Translations under genes and position numbers: made by a program
Shown here: positions 1 through 10,245 of the stretch, piece by piece
Numbering within the stretch: the stretch's first letter is position 1
Layout: each line of letters opens with the position of its first letter
The notes under the pieces: generated by a model
The model's input: the letters and a program-made list of their open reading frames with translations, nothing else
Told to the model about the DNA's origin: nothing
The model's database searches: none
Source of the DNA: Neurospora tetraspora
Lineage: Eukaryota; Ascomycota; Sordariomycetes; Sordariales; Sordariaceae
Length of the DNA stretch: 64,000 nt
Reading direction: 5' to 3'
Assembly (NCBI RefSeq): GCF_033439725.1
Contig: NW_026944384.1
Coordinates: forward strand, 5,146,001 to 5,210,000

Positions 1-42
1 TCCCACGGTTACAGTGACCTTTTCAACGCAGGTACCGTGGGA
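1..42. repeat. 9-bp inverted repeat at the window edge
   Basis: The arms tcccacggt (1-9) and accgtggga (34-42) are perfect reverse complements around a 24-base spacer. The window begins at the outer end of the left arm, so the repeat may extend further left. No function can be assigned. Confidence 0.5.
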
Positions 43-381
43 GAATCGTGCCATGCCTCCATCTTGGTCCCGGCCAGAGGGTTAGCTGCATAAGCAGGGG
101 ACCCTACAAGTCCCTGAACGGTCTCGCCTGTGTTTTTCCCCTCCCTAGTGGGTTCGGGAGAGCAGTCTTCGCGTGGCAGACCACGCCAGCGCCGGGGCAT
201 GGAATCATACTTAAACAAAGCATGTCGACTGCCACCATGAATACATCATCGCCAAGGTAGTCGTTCTTGGAGATCTTCAACCTCAAACTCCAGCAGAAGC
301 GTTCAGACCGGCGCTCACTTTCGAGCCTCGCTTCTCAGTCCAGTCAATCTCCTCCTAGACGTCTCCAGAGAAACCATCACC
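1..381. other. Upstream region of the FAD oxidase gene
   Basis: No coding region is recognisable here. The stretch should hold the promoter and 5' leader of the oxidase that starts at 382. The only structure I see is a perfect 9-bp inverted repeat (1-9 with 34-42), listed separately. The bases just before the ATG (ccatcaccATG) fit a fungal start context. Confidence 0.6.
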
Positions 382-2153
382 ATGAAAGTTTCGACTCTTC
401 TCTCTTCCGGCCTTTTCTCCGTCGGTGCCCTGGCCGCCGCCACTGGCCCGACCTGCAAATGCTTCCCCGGCGATGCCTGCTGGCCTTCAACACAGGATTG
501 GAACAAGCTCAACCAGACAGTCTCTGGCAGACTGATCGCTACCGTGCCCCTTGCTGAGGTATGCCATGGCGACCTGTACGACAGCGCAAAGTGCTCGAGC
601 CTCCAGTCTTCGTGGCAGACTCCCGATACTCAGTAAGTTTTTTTGGTGGTGATCATCATGTATGTAATGTCGATCACTAACAACCATGTCTCCCACACAG
701 CATGGTTGACTCGGCCTCTATCATGGCCCCGTTCTTTGCCAACCAGAGCTGCGACCCCTTCACTCCTGTGGACAAGCCCTGCACCCTCGGCAACTACGTA
801 AGGTACGCCGTCGATGTCCAGACCGCTGCCGATGTGGCCGCCGCCATCAACTTTGCCCGCAACCACAACATCCGCTTCGTCATCCGCAACACCGGCCATG
901 ACTACCTTGGTCGTTCCACCGGTGCCGGTGCCCTCTCCGTCTGGACCCACAACCTGAAGGATATCGAGTTCAAGACCTGGAATGAGACGTACTACTCTGG
1001 TCCCGCCGTCAAGCTTGGTGCCGGTATCCAGGGTTATGAGATTCTTGCTGCCGGCAAGGACAAGGGTCAGGTCGTCGTTGGCGGCGAGTGCCCTACTGTC
1101 GGTATCTCTGGTGGTTACACTCAGGGTGGTGGTCACTCGGCTTTGAGCACCAGCTTCGGCCTGTCTGCTGACAACACCCTCGAGTGGGAGGTCGTCACTG
1201 CAGATGGCCGTTTCCTCACGGCTTCTCGCACCCAGAACCCTGACCTCTACTGGGCTCTCTCCGGTGGCGGCGGCGGCAACTATGGTGTCGTTATCAGCAT
1301 GACCATCAAGACCTTCCCCGATGCTAAGGTTGGTGGCGCGACCCTCTCCTTCTACTCTGCTGAGAATCCCACCGACAAGTTCTACGCCGCCATCGATGCT
1401 TTCCACTCTGCCCTCCCCGACATGGTCGCCGCCGGCACCATGGTTGTCTACTACTTCACCTCGACCTTCTTCACGATCGCCCCCATGACTGCCTACGCCA
1501 AGTCCGAGGACGAAGTCAAGAACATCATGGCCCCCTACCTCGAGACTCTTGACACCATGGGCGTCAACTACACTGCCGGCTACAGCGAGACCGAGACCTA
1601 CTATGACCACTACAACCAGTACTTCGGCCCTCTCCCCACCGGCAACATCAAGGTCGGCATCGCCCAGTACGGTGGCCGTCTCATCCCCGTTGACACCGTC
1701 AAGAACAACGCCACTGCCTTCGCCAAGACCGCCCGCTTCATCGCCGAGAGCGGCGTCACTTTCATCGGTGTCGGCACCGATGTCTCCGCCTTCGGCAAGG
1801 ACAACCAGAACGCCGTCCTCCCCGCCTGGCGCAAGGCCCTCGTCCACGCCACCCTCACCACCCCGTGGTCGTTCGAGCCCGCGGACTGGGACAAGATGCT
1901 CGAGAACCAGGACCTCATGACCGACGTCATCATGCCCGCCATCGAGGATGCCACCCCCGGCTCGGGCGCCTACATGAACGAGGCCAACTTCCAGCAGCCC
2001 GACTTCCAGCACCAGTTCTTCGGCAGCAACTATAACAACCTCATGTGCATCAAGAAGAAGTACGACCCCACCAACTTCTTCTACGCCACTGCCGCTGTCG
2101 GTAGCGAGACCTGGACTGTTGCCAACGATGGTCGCATGTGCAAGTCTGCTTAG
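382..2153 (+). CDS. Secreted FAD-linked oxidase (berberine-bridge-enzyme-like, VAO/PCMH family)
   Basis: This is a flavin-dependent oxidase of the vanillyl-alcohol-oxidase superfamily, probably acting on a carbohydrate or secondary metabolite outside the cell; the substrate cannot be told. There are two exons (382-632 and 701-2153) joined across a 68-nt GTAAGT...CAG intron, giving 567 residues. The N-terminus (MKVSTLLSSGLFSVGALAAA) is a classic signal peptide, followed by a Cys-rich stretch. The FAD-binding PCMH domain contains TGHDYLGRS, with His about 150, and GGECPTVGISGGYTQGGGH, with Cys about 214. These are the two positions that carry bicovalent FAD in BBE-like enzymes. The C-terminal BBE domain begins near residue 508 (YMNEANF ... 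NYNNLMCIKKKYDP) and ends close to the stop. Several N-x-S/T sites fit secretion. The family assignment is firm and the substrate is unknown. Confidence 0.92.
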
Positions 2154-3151
2154 ATATAGCAAGCAAGCAGAGTGTTATTTGTTGCTGAGCGGTTCGATAT
2201 CTGCTGTTATTAGCCTTGGTTATGTTTATTAGAACTTAATACCTTAGTCTTTATTTTCCCACCCCTTTTTGTTTACCTACTACTCATGTTTCTATGGCCT
2301 GTTTTGTCATGCTCGTTTCTGGGTAAGCGATCGGAGGTGGTGAGGGTAGGAAAACAATGTCGTGATGTTTTGTAAGGGTTGATGGTTGATGAGAAGGGAA
2401 GCTACTAGGCTTCGTTACCTACACTATGGCGCGCACGCTCGCTATAACGAACACATCATGTCCATATGTCATTTTCTTGTACATATTTTTTTGAACAGAG
2501 AAACTCAAGAGTACACACCTTGGGTGTTTGAATTGGTCTTTTGTGTCAACTTCCATGCTCCTACTCGGAGCTGTGTGTTGTTCCCTTTGGAGCTCTCCTG
2601 CCATAGACTTGGAGAGGTTTGATGATTACCAATCCCAATAGTCACAGTGACACTCGAATTACCAGTGTAACAATCGGAGAATTATTGTCGAAGGAACATC
2701 ATCCACATTGTGGTTGCATCTGATGTTTTCGACGATTCTGGAAAGGACTTCTCGAAAAGGGAACACGTTTGGCTGATGCCGTCATTTCGGTCGATGATGC
2801 GACATACCCCACATCTCTTCTGCGGTCGTACCCCGCACTAGCAATGTATTGGAGGAAGCTGCAACTTCAGCACCTGGCTGTTACTGCACTAACAGCATTA
2901 CCTTCCGAATTGCCGAAGCTTCGGTGTACACCAATCACCGATACGGCGATATCCACGACTGTATTTCTAAGCACCTCACATCCCGAGACAGCTCGGTCCC
3001 CTCATCGTTTCTTTCAAAAGACATATGAACCCCACGGTGCTTCATATAACTTATCCTCACATCTCGAAATTTAAGTAAACATCTCAACTTTGGCAACAAG
3101 CACGAACTATAACCAAACCAAACAACAAACACACACCCAACTTCAGACACA
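2154..3151. other. Intergenic region between the oxidase and GST genes
   Basis: This is about 1 kb with the 3' region of the oxidase and the promoter and leader of the GST gene. Small open frames are present but have no recognisable motif or plausible splice pattern. I see no RNA gene. Confidence 0.6.
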
Positions 3152-4161
3152 ATGGCGTCCCAGAACCCAGACATCCACCTCTATACCGCGCAGACTCCTA
3201 ATGGCATCAAGGTCTCCATCCTCCTCGAGGAGCTTGGTGTGCCTTACAAGGTACTTAGCATATGAACTCTCATACCACTTGGCTGTGAACCAATGCACAC
3301 ATCTCATCTCTCTCTTCACCACTCTCTTCACCACTCTCTTCACCTCTCTCTTCACCTCTCTCTTCACCTCTCTCTTCAGCTCTCTGCAAACCGATACTAA
3401 CCCTCCCCCCAGGTAACCGCAATCGACATCACCAAAGACGTCCAAAAGGAGCCCTGGTTCCTCGAAATCAACCCCAACGGCCGCATCCCCGCCCTAACCG
3501 ACAAGCTCGAGGACGGCACGCCCATTTCCCTGTTCGAGTCCGGCGCCATCATGCAGTACCTGGTCGACCGCTATGACAAGGACCACAAGGTCTCGTACCC
3601 GCATGGTAGCAAGGAGTACTACGAGACCCTAAGCTGGCTGTTCTGGCAGATGGGCGGGCTGGGCCCCATGCAGGGACAGGCTAACCATTTCACTCGGTAC
3701 GCGCCCGAGAAGATTCAGTATGGTATTGATAGGTACCAGAACGAGACGAGGAGACTGTACAGGGTTATGGATGCGCAGTTGGCGAAGAATGAGAAGGGTT
3801 ATTTGGTGGGGGATAGGCCTACTATTGCGGATTTCTCGTGCTGGGGGTGGGTTGCTATTCATGGTAAGTTTTCTCCTCTTCTCTGCTTTGTTGGTTGGGT
3901 GTATCACATGTCAGTGTCACAATTGCTAATGACTGTGTTCTAGGCTGGAGCGGCATCAAGGACTTCGAAACCCAATTCCCCAACCTCAACGCCTGGCTGA
4001 ACAGACTTCTCGAGCGCCCCGGCGTCGAAAAGGGCAGACATGTGCCCAGCAAGCATTCGGCGCTGGAGCTCAACAAGTTGAGCGAGGAGGAGCTCGAGGC
4101 TAAGGCGGTGTCTTCCAGGGCGTGGGTCCAGAAGGGCATGGCTGAGGATGCGAAGAAGTAA
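3152..4161 (+). CDS. Glutathione S-transferase, Ure2/GstA-like
   Basis: This is a cytosolic glutathione transferase of the Ure2p/YghU-type group, expected to conjugate or reduce with glutathione in detoxification or thiol redox. Its three exons (3152-3250, 3413-3863, 3944-4161) give 255 residues, the usual size. The N-terminal thioredoxin-fold domain starts with DIHLYTAQTPNGIKVSILLE, where the TPNG Asn17 sits at the usual active-site position. It contains NPNGRIPAL (cis-Pro loop) and the glutathione-binding ESGAI motif (Glu75-Ser76). The C-terminal helical domain includes LVGDRPTIADFSCWGWV, the N-capping/hydrophobic-staple region. It lacks the Asn/Gln-rich prion-type N-terminal extension of yeast Ure2, so an enzymatic rather than nitrogen-regulatory role is more likely (inference). 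Intron 1 (162 nt) carries a pyrimidine-rich 12-bp tandem repeat. Confidence 0.93.
3309..3387. repeat. 12-bp pyrimidine tandem repeat inside GST intron 1
   Basis: About six and a half copies of a tctctcttcacc-type unit run head to tail within the first GST intron, ending about 25 bases before the acceptor. Copies differ at the junction dinucleotide (ca/ct). Such a minisatellite could vary in length between strains. It also forms an unusually long polypyrimidine tract ahead of the acceptor. Confidence 0.85.
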
Positions 4162-4817
4162 GGGAAACGAAGCAAACAGTGGGCAGTGGGAAACGAGCTA
4201 TGAGCTATGAGCACTGTGCTTGCTCGTGATACTGTCAGGTAGATGAATCTCGAAACTGACGAGTTTTTTCTGTGAGAAAGGTTTCGGTCCAAGGTTTAGG
4301 TTTGATATGGCAAGTTAGGAGGTAGTGGTAACCGGGCCTCCTCCATGATGGTCTTTGGTGATATGGACTACCCTGGGATGTGACTGCCGCGATGAATGCC
4401 ATGCGCGCTTGCGACCTCATATCTCGAGTTAGCTGAGGAATGTCAAGTCAGTAAACCCGTTTGAGCATAACATATGATGATCGAGATTCTGTCATAAGAT
4501 GATTGCAGCGGTCACGTGTGGCCAATAACAGCGACCACCCGACTGCTGTGAAGTGAACCTCAAGGCCTGGAACGTCAAGTCCAGCGCGCCTGTGCGTTCC
4601 GTGTTTGCACCTGCTCGCTTACCTAAGGCAAATGCGGGATCTGGCCCCACTTGCCTTTTGCTTTGCCTCCCGTCCAGTCTGCGCGTCTGCCTGCAACCAG
4701 CCAACCACTCCCGTCTTTTGCACCCAACCGAAACCACATCACATTCCCTTGTCAACCGATTTCTGGTCGTCTGTCATTTGAATCCCTCGACACAGAACGA
4801 CCTCATCAACGATCACA
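4162..4817. other. Intergenic region with the BBP promoter
   Basis: About 650 bases hold the GST 3' region and the promoter and leader of the splicing factor gene. A CACGTG palindrome followed 3 bases later by CCAAT (4513-4526) is the only regulatory-looking motif I note. No gene is recognised. Confidence 0.55.
4513..4526 (+). promoter_or_regulatory. CACGTG plus CCAAT motif pair upstream of BBP
   Basis: A perfect CACGTG E-box (4513-4518) is followed by CCAAT (4522-4526), roughly 290 bases before the BBP start codon. CACGTG is bound by bHLH factors and CCAAT by the HAP complex in ascomycetes. Use at this promoter is an inference. Confidence 0.35.
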
Positions 4818-7022
4818 ATGTCGTGGAGGAACCAAGGAATCACGGGTTCCAACAACATCCCGTTGGGAAGCAGGCGTCGCTTCGCTGGCGATGGAGAGGA
4901 AGAGGACGGCGCTCGCAGCGTAACACCATCAGCCCCATCATCCGTCACCAATGGAGACAGAGACAGAGACGTCAGAGACGGCCCCGTCTACAGCAATGAT
5001 CGCGACGTCAAGCGCGGCCGCAGCCCCGAAAGGTCCGAGGATGGTCCCAAGCGCCGCAAGAAGCGCAACCGTTGGGGCGAAGCGACCGAGAACAAGGCCG
5101 CCGGCCTGATGGGCCTTCCTACCGCTATCGTCGCTAATATGACGAGCGAACAATTGGAGGCCTACACCCTGCATCTTCGCATCGAGGAAATCACCCAAAA
5201 GCTCAAGATCGACGATGTTGTTCCCGCCGATGGAGACAGGTATGTTGGACATGATCACCTTTTTTGTACATGAAACTCATGATTGACCTCTTGTGTTTGT
5301 TCAGATCGCCCTCTCCTGCTCCCCAGTACGACAACCATGGTCGCCGTGTCAACACTCGCGAATACCGTTACCGCAAGAAGCTCGAGGATGAGCGCCACAA
5401 GCTCATCGAGAAGGCGATGAAGACGATCCCTAACTACCACCCGCCCTCGGACTACCGTAGACCTACAAAGACCCAGGAGAAGGTCTACGTCCCGGTTAAC
5501 GACTACCCAGAGATTAACTTCAGTATGATAACTAACCCTCCAAACTCCCTATTAACTCCTAACCTTCCCCCGCCCCCATTGGTATTTTGCCAGGCATGAG
5601 CCCGCGCTTCTAGAAACAGTTGCCGTTCGTGCCTTGCAAGTTGCTTATGTTGAACTTTTTAACCCGAAAAACAAATGATTTCCATGATAACAATACTAAC
5701 ACTTAGCTCTTCCTTGTTCAAGTTGGTTTACTTATCGGTCCTCGTGGCAACACACTCAAGAAGATGGAAACAGAATCTGGCGCCAAGATTGCCATTCGTG
5801 GAAAGGGCTCCGTAAAGGAGGGCAAGGGCCGTTCTGACGCCGCCCACTCCAGCAACCAGGAAGAGGACCTGCACTGTCTCATCATGGCAGATACTGAAGA
5901 GAAGGTGAACAAAGCCAAGAAGCTGATTCACAATATTATTGAGACAGTACGTTGTCCCCTTCCCCTTCCCGCCTTTGGCGTTTATGCACCCGCTAACTGT
6001 TGTTATAGGCTGCTTCGATCCCTGAAGGCCAGAACGAGCTCAAGCGCAACCAGTTGCGTGAGCTTGCTGCCCTCAACGGTACTCTGCGTGATGACGAAAA
6101 CCAAGCTTGCCAGAACTGCGGTCAGATCGGTCATCGTAAATATGATTGCCCTGAGAAGCAGAACTACACTGCCAACATTATCTGCCGTGTCTGCGGTAAC
6201 GCCGGCCATATGGCTAGGGATTGTCCTGACAGGCAGAGGGGTGCAAGCTGGAGAAACGATGGTCCCGGTGCTGGCCGTACCGCTGGCCGTATCGGTAGCA
6301 GTGGTGGCGGCGATGCCGTGGACCGCGAGTACGAGGTATGTTTCCCTTCTACAACCTATTTCTATCAAGAGCAACACACTGACATGTACCAGCAACTCAT
6401 GCAAGAACTCGGTGGTACCGGCGCTGCTCCTGCCCGTATTGAAGCTGGCCCTGGCTCTTTCAGCAATGGTCCCAGCGGCGCCAACGGCGATGCCAAGCCC
6501 TGGCAACGGGGACCCACTGGCGGTCCTGCTCCCTGGCGTACTCGCAACACGGATCGGGATCACGAAGATGGCCCTCCTAGCGGACCCTCTGGTGGCCCGG
6601 CTCCTTGGGCTCGTGACCGTGGCGAGCGCAGACATGATGACCGCGATAGAGGAGACAGCTACTATGGCGGTGATCGCAGGCATGACGGCTATGGCAGAGG
6701 CCCCTCAGGTGGTGGTGGCGGCTCGGCCCCCTGGCATCAACCTCCCCCCGGAGCCCCGTCTGCCCCGGCGATCCCCGCGGCTCCGGCCTATCCTGGTGCC
6801 TATGGTGGTTATCCCGGCTATGGTGCTCCTCCCGGTATGGGCGCTGCCCCGCCTCCTGGATTGCCTCCTCCGCCTCCTGGAGCCCCTCCCGGCCTGTCCG
6901 GACCGCTTAACGCTCTCATCCAGCAATATGCCAACGCGGCTCCTCCCCCGCCCCCTCCGGCAGCTGAGGCACCCCCGCCGCCTCCAATGGACCTCCCTCC
7001 GCCTCCCCCTCCCGGCGCTTGA
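4818..7022 (+). CDS. Branchpoint-bridging protein (splicing factor 1)
   Basis: This nuclear splicing factor (yeast BBP/Msl5, metazoan SF1) binds the intron branchpoint and bridges U1 snRNP to the 3' splice site in the commitment complex. Exons are 4818-5239, 5305-5522, 5723-5946, 6009-6335 and 6393-7022, giving 606 residues. A basic U2AF-ligand-type motif ([11 protein letters not shown]) precedes the SF1 helix-hairpin region. The KH-QUA2 domain has its GPRG loop at about residues 219-222 and the invariant [15 protein letters not shown]. Two CCHC zinc knuckles follow (Cys322-Cys335 and Cys347-Cys360). The C-terminal ~200 residues are Gly/Pro-rich with polyproline runs, the expected ligands for the WW domains of Prp40-type proteins. 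Intron 4 (57 nt) is in frame and stop-free, so both spliced and retained forms would be open. Joining at 5522/5723 restores the conserved [14 protein letters not shown], which supports that boundary. Confidence 0.95.
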
Positions 7023-8323
7023 AGGGCACTGAAGTAACTAATCAGATGCATGCTGCTGGGTCGGAAAAGTCGAAATGGAATGGTGTACTGACTGACAGGG
7101 TATTCACTTGATTAACAAGGTTTCACTCACAGGATGTCAGCACTCACTAGCATGAATTAACTTACCCATATGGTTGAGCAGAGTTTGCCTGGTTCTTTTA
7201 GTTGCTGTTGGAGACAGCACGAACTAACTTTTAACTGTACACAATCAAAGTAGTAGATCAAGATCCTAGGTTTCCTAGATATAACGCAGAAAAAAAGAAT
7301 GATTTCGTTTTACGTATGGGGCAGGTTAAGCCTTTGGATATATGAAAACTGTAGATGTGCCTACGTAGTTGAAGAAGAGGCTTCCCTGGAAGAATTTACC
7401 GTTGGATAACTCGCGTCTCTTTGCCATTCTGCCCAGTCGAGTGAGTTTGGAACATGTCGTTGCCCATCCGTCTCGAGAGTTGGTATTTTCCAGATCCCAA
7501 CGATACTGTTCTCCTCTCCCCTCCCCGTCCTCTTTCTCTGCTAGATAACGGCGACTTTTCCGTCTGCAAAAGTTACGACACAGATGAACGACACAACATG
7601 GAAGTCATTTGTTACTTGAACTTGCATGATTATTGATCTTCCCATTCCATCCATATCATTCACTATCCTCCAATGACTAAGTCAATCGATATCCGACCGT
7701 TAAAAGCTATTTTTTGTCTTCCGTGATCCTTCCCAACGAGCCAACCCGGCCTTGTAATAATAATACTACCTATCCCACCCATCCATCCCCATCTCATGAT
7801 CCAAAGCGAATCGATCATACATATCCGGAACCCGTCTCGTCCAAGGCATTGGTTTAGTTTAATACAGATACAACTTGCCCACACAAACTCGTGATGCAAC
7901 AGCGATTGCTGAAGTGTCCATCCACCAGGGAGGGCTCTCCTCCCTTCCTTCGTCTTTATCCATTCATCCTTTTCCGATATAGATCAGGCTTCCTTCCTAC
8001 GTCCTCAATACCATGATGCAAGTGCTGTAGCTTCAGTCAATGGGCGTCCAGTCTATAATAAGTTGTATCAGCTCGTACCATCCTTGCCGAACCTTGTGTG
8101 CCGCGCGGGTTTTCGCAGACGTTTGTTTGGGCGGCAGGAGCGAGCGGGAAAGGGGTTGAGCTGAGTAGACAGAAACATCGGGGTAAGTAAAGGTCGGGGC
8201 CGGATTACTGCAGCTTCGAGACAAGGAATATAAATAACATCGTCGAGGAGATGCGATGAGATATTTCTCGTTTTCCTGATTCTTCTTCTTTTGGTTTCCA
8301 ACCGGTACTTGGTCTCTCTCCTC
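7023..8323. other. Convergent 3' intergenic region between BBP and the phosphatase
   Basis: About 1.3 kb lie between the 3' ends of two convergent genes. I see only short frames (for example 7454-7636) without family resemblance. The stretch should contain both 3' UTRs and polyadenylation signals. Confidence 0.6.
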
Positions 8324-10245
8324 TTAGTCCTCCTGCATAGGCCTAACCGGATGTCCACCATCGACAATCGTGACCTCGTCGATCCTCCTGTCGACATCTT
8401 CGCCGTACTCGACCCGCTTCCACGTGTTGATGCGGCCCTCGTTCATATCGAAGTTGAAGACGCGGATCTTGCGGTGAAACCCTCCGTAGCCGGCATAACC
8501 GCCGAAACCGGCGGCGCCGGCGTAGCACATCCAGAGGGCGGGCTTGCCGTCTTCTTTGAAGTCTACGGCGCAGTATTCGTTGACGTGGTCGCTAGAACAC
8601 ACTATTTTAGTGACTGTGAAATTGCTTAGTGATCAATCAATGGATTTGGCAACTTACTGTCCACAAGAAACCATCACAACCCCCTCCTCCACCAACGCAT
8701 CGTGAAAGCCAGAGTTAAACGTCGGCGCCGTAGTCGGTTCCTTCCACGGGCTCACCAGCGTCAAATTCCTTCCATTCTGGTACTCCGGCAGCGGGATGTG
8801 GATGAAGGCCACATCCATGTGCACGTGCGTGTACTCGCGGTGCTTCTTCTTGAGTCCCTGCGCCGTCTGCCGGAACCACTCGATCTGGTTGGGCTTGATC
8901 CAGTCGTAGCCCGGGTACTTGCGCTCGTTGGGCGAGTAGGCGTGCGTGTCGAGCAGGTACACCGTCAGCGCCGAGTGGCTGGACGAGCCGCGCCCCAGTA
9001 CCTCGATGAAGTAATTACCAACACCGTCGATGCTCTCGGGCCCGGCGTGGGACAGAGAATAGGGGAGGGTCTCAATCAGGTCCATCTGGGCGGCCCGCGA
9101 CATGGAGCCTTCGTCGTCGTGGTTGCCGAAGATGGAGACGTACGGGATCTTGTGCTTGATGAGGATTTGGGCATACTTGAAGATGGCCTAGACGAACCAT
9201 GTTAGCCGCAGTCGCTTTTTTCCAAATCTTAAATTGTCATAGCCCTTACCGTCTGTGTATCAGGCGCCGTCTCGCCATTCACTTGATCACCACTCAACAC
9301 CACTAAATCCGGCTTCTCCTCCTCCAAAATCTTCGTCACAAAGTCCAGCGTTCTGGGATCCGCCTCGCACTTCTGGCCCTCCGGCAGCGCATCACGACAC
9401 GCTCCCACGCCCGTACTCAAGTGCAAATCCGCCAGCTGCACAATCTTAAACTTGCCATTATCCCGAATCCTCAACACCGGCTTCACAGGTGGGTGCTGCT
9501 CCGCTCCTCTCCTCACCGTCAGATGCGCGGACGGCACACTACGCCCAACGTCCAGCAACAACGGCGTGCCCGTCATGCCCCACCCCTCCCTAGCCTCCAC
9601 GGCATCGTCACCAAACAGCACATCGATCCCCGTCACCGCATTCTTGGAATCGCTCGCCCCTTTCTTGGACGACCGCTTCACCCACAGGCCGGCCGGCCTG
9701 GACTCCCACTTCTCATTCTTGTTATCTACGCCCTTGGCAGCAGCCTTCTCCGCGTCGGCCACGCTGGGGTCCAGTCGGCCCACGGTCACGTCCACCACCA
9801 CTTTATCGCCCTCCTTCAGCTCCTCCTCGCGCTTGCGGCTGATGTGGAGGTAGGCATGGGAGAAGAGGGTCTTGCCGAGGTGGAGGTCCTTGTCGATGCG
9901 GTGCCAGACCGAGGTGTCGAGGTCGCAGCTCGAAAAGGGGTTGTAGCTAGTGCAGGTAGTGACGGTGATGTCGGTGATGACGAGGCCGGCGTGGTGGGTG
10001 GGCAGGTATTCGTGGATGGCGTTGGGGAGGACGCGGAAGTTGCGGTCGAGGAAGAAGATGAGGAGGAAGGTGATGACGGCGGCGGTGGAGATTTGGATGA
10101 TGTTGCGGACCTGGTTTTGTTAGAGGGTTGGTTAGCTTGGTTGGTGATCTTACAGACAGCTTCAACTTTTGTAGCTATTGCTACAGCATTTGCAAAGAGA
10201 GTTGAGAGAAGGGAAGTAGAGACGACCTACAATTCGTCGCGTCAT
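8324..10245 (-). CDS. Membrane-anchored calcineurin-like metallophosphatase, Dcr2-type
   Basis: This is a phosphoesterase of the purple-acid-phosphatase-like group related to yeast Dcr2, a phosphatase linked there to cell-cycle entry (START) and Ire1 dephosphorylation. Exons on the minus strand are 10245-10231, 10110-9250, 9187-8658 and 8591-8324, giving 557 residues. The first exon is only 15 nt (MTRRI). A single hydrophobic anchor (AAVITFLLIFFL) follows within residues ~10-28. All metallophosphatase signature blocks are visible: LADLHL (Asp233, His235), LSGDQV (Asp280), IFGNHDDE (about 313-318), the AFIHIPLPEY block, and SCGHDHV (about 468-472). The last block is created by the exon 3/exon 4 join, which supports the boundary. 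The gene converges on BBP. The exact substrate and cell-cycle role here are inferred from family only. Confidence 0.9.

Noticed and set aside
630-2162. A 510-codon open frame antisense to the FAD oxidase
   Set aside because: It mirrors the GC-rich third-position bias of the sense gene. Its product is an unnatural Val/Gly/Asp/Glu-rich sequence with no domain, while the sense strand carries unmistakable family motifs.
5764-7032. A 422-codon frame that continues past BBP exon 3 into intron and an alternative frame
   Set aside because: Only the first part is BBP coding. After 5946 the zinc knuckles lie in the other frame, so this long frame is fortuitous.
6818-7051. A Gly-rich minus frame opposite the BBP C-terminus
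   Set aside because: It is the complement of the proline-codon runs in the BBP tail.
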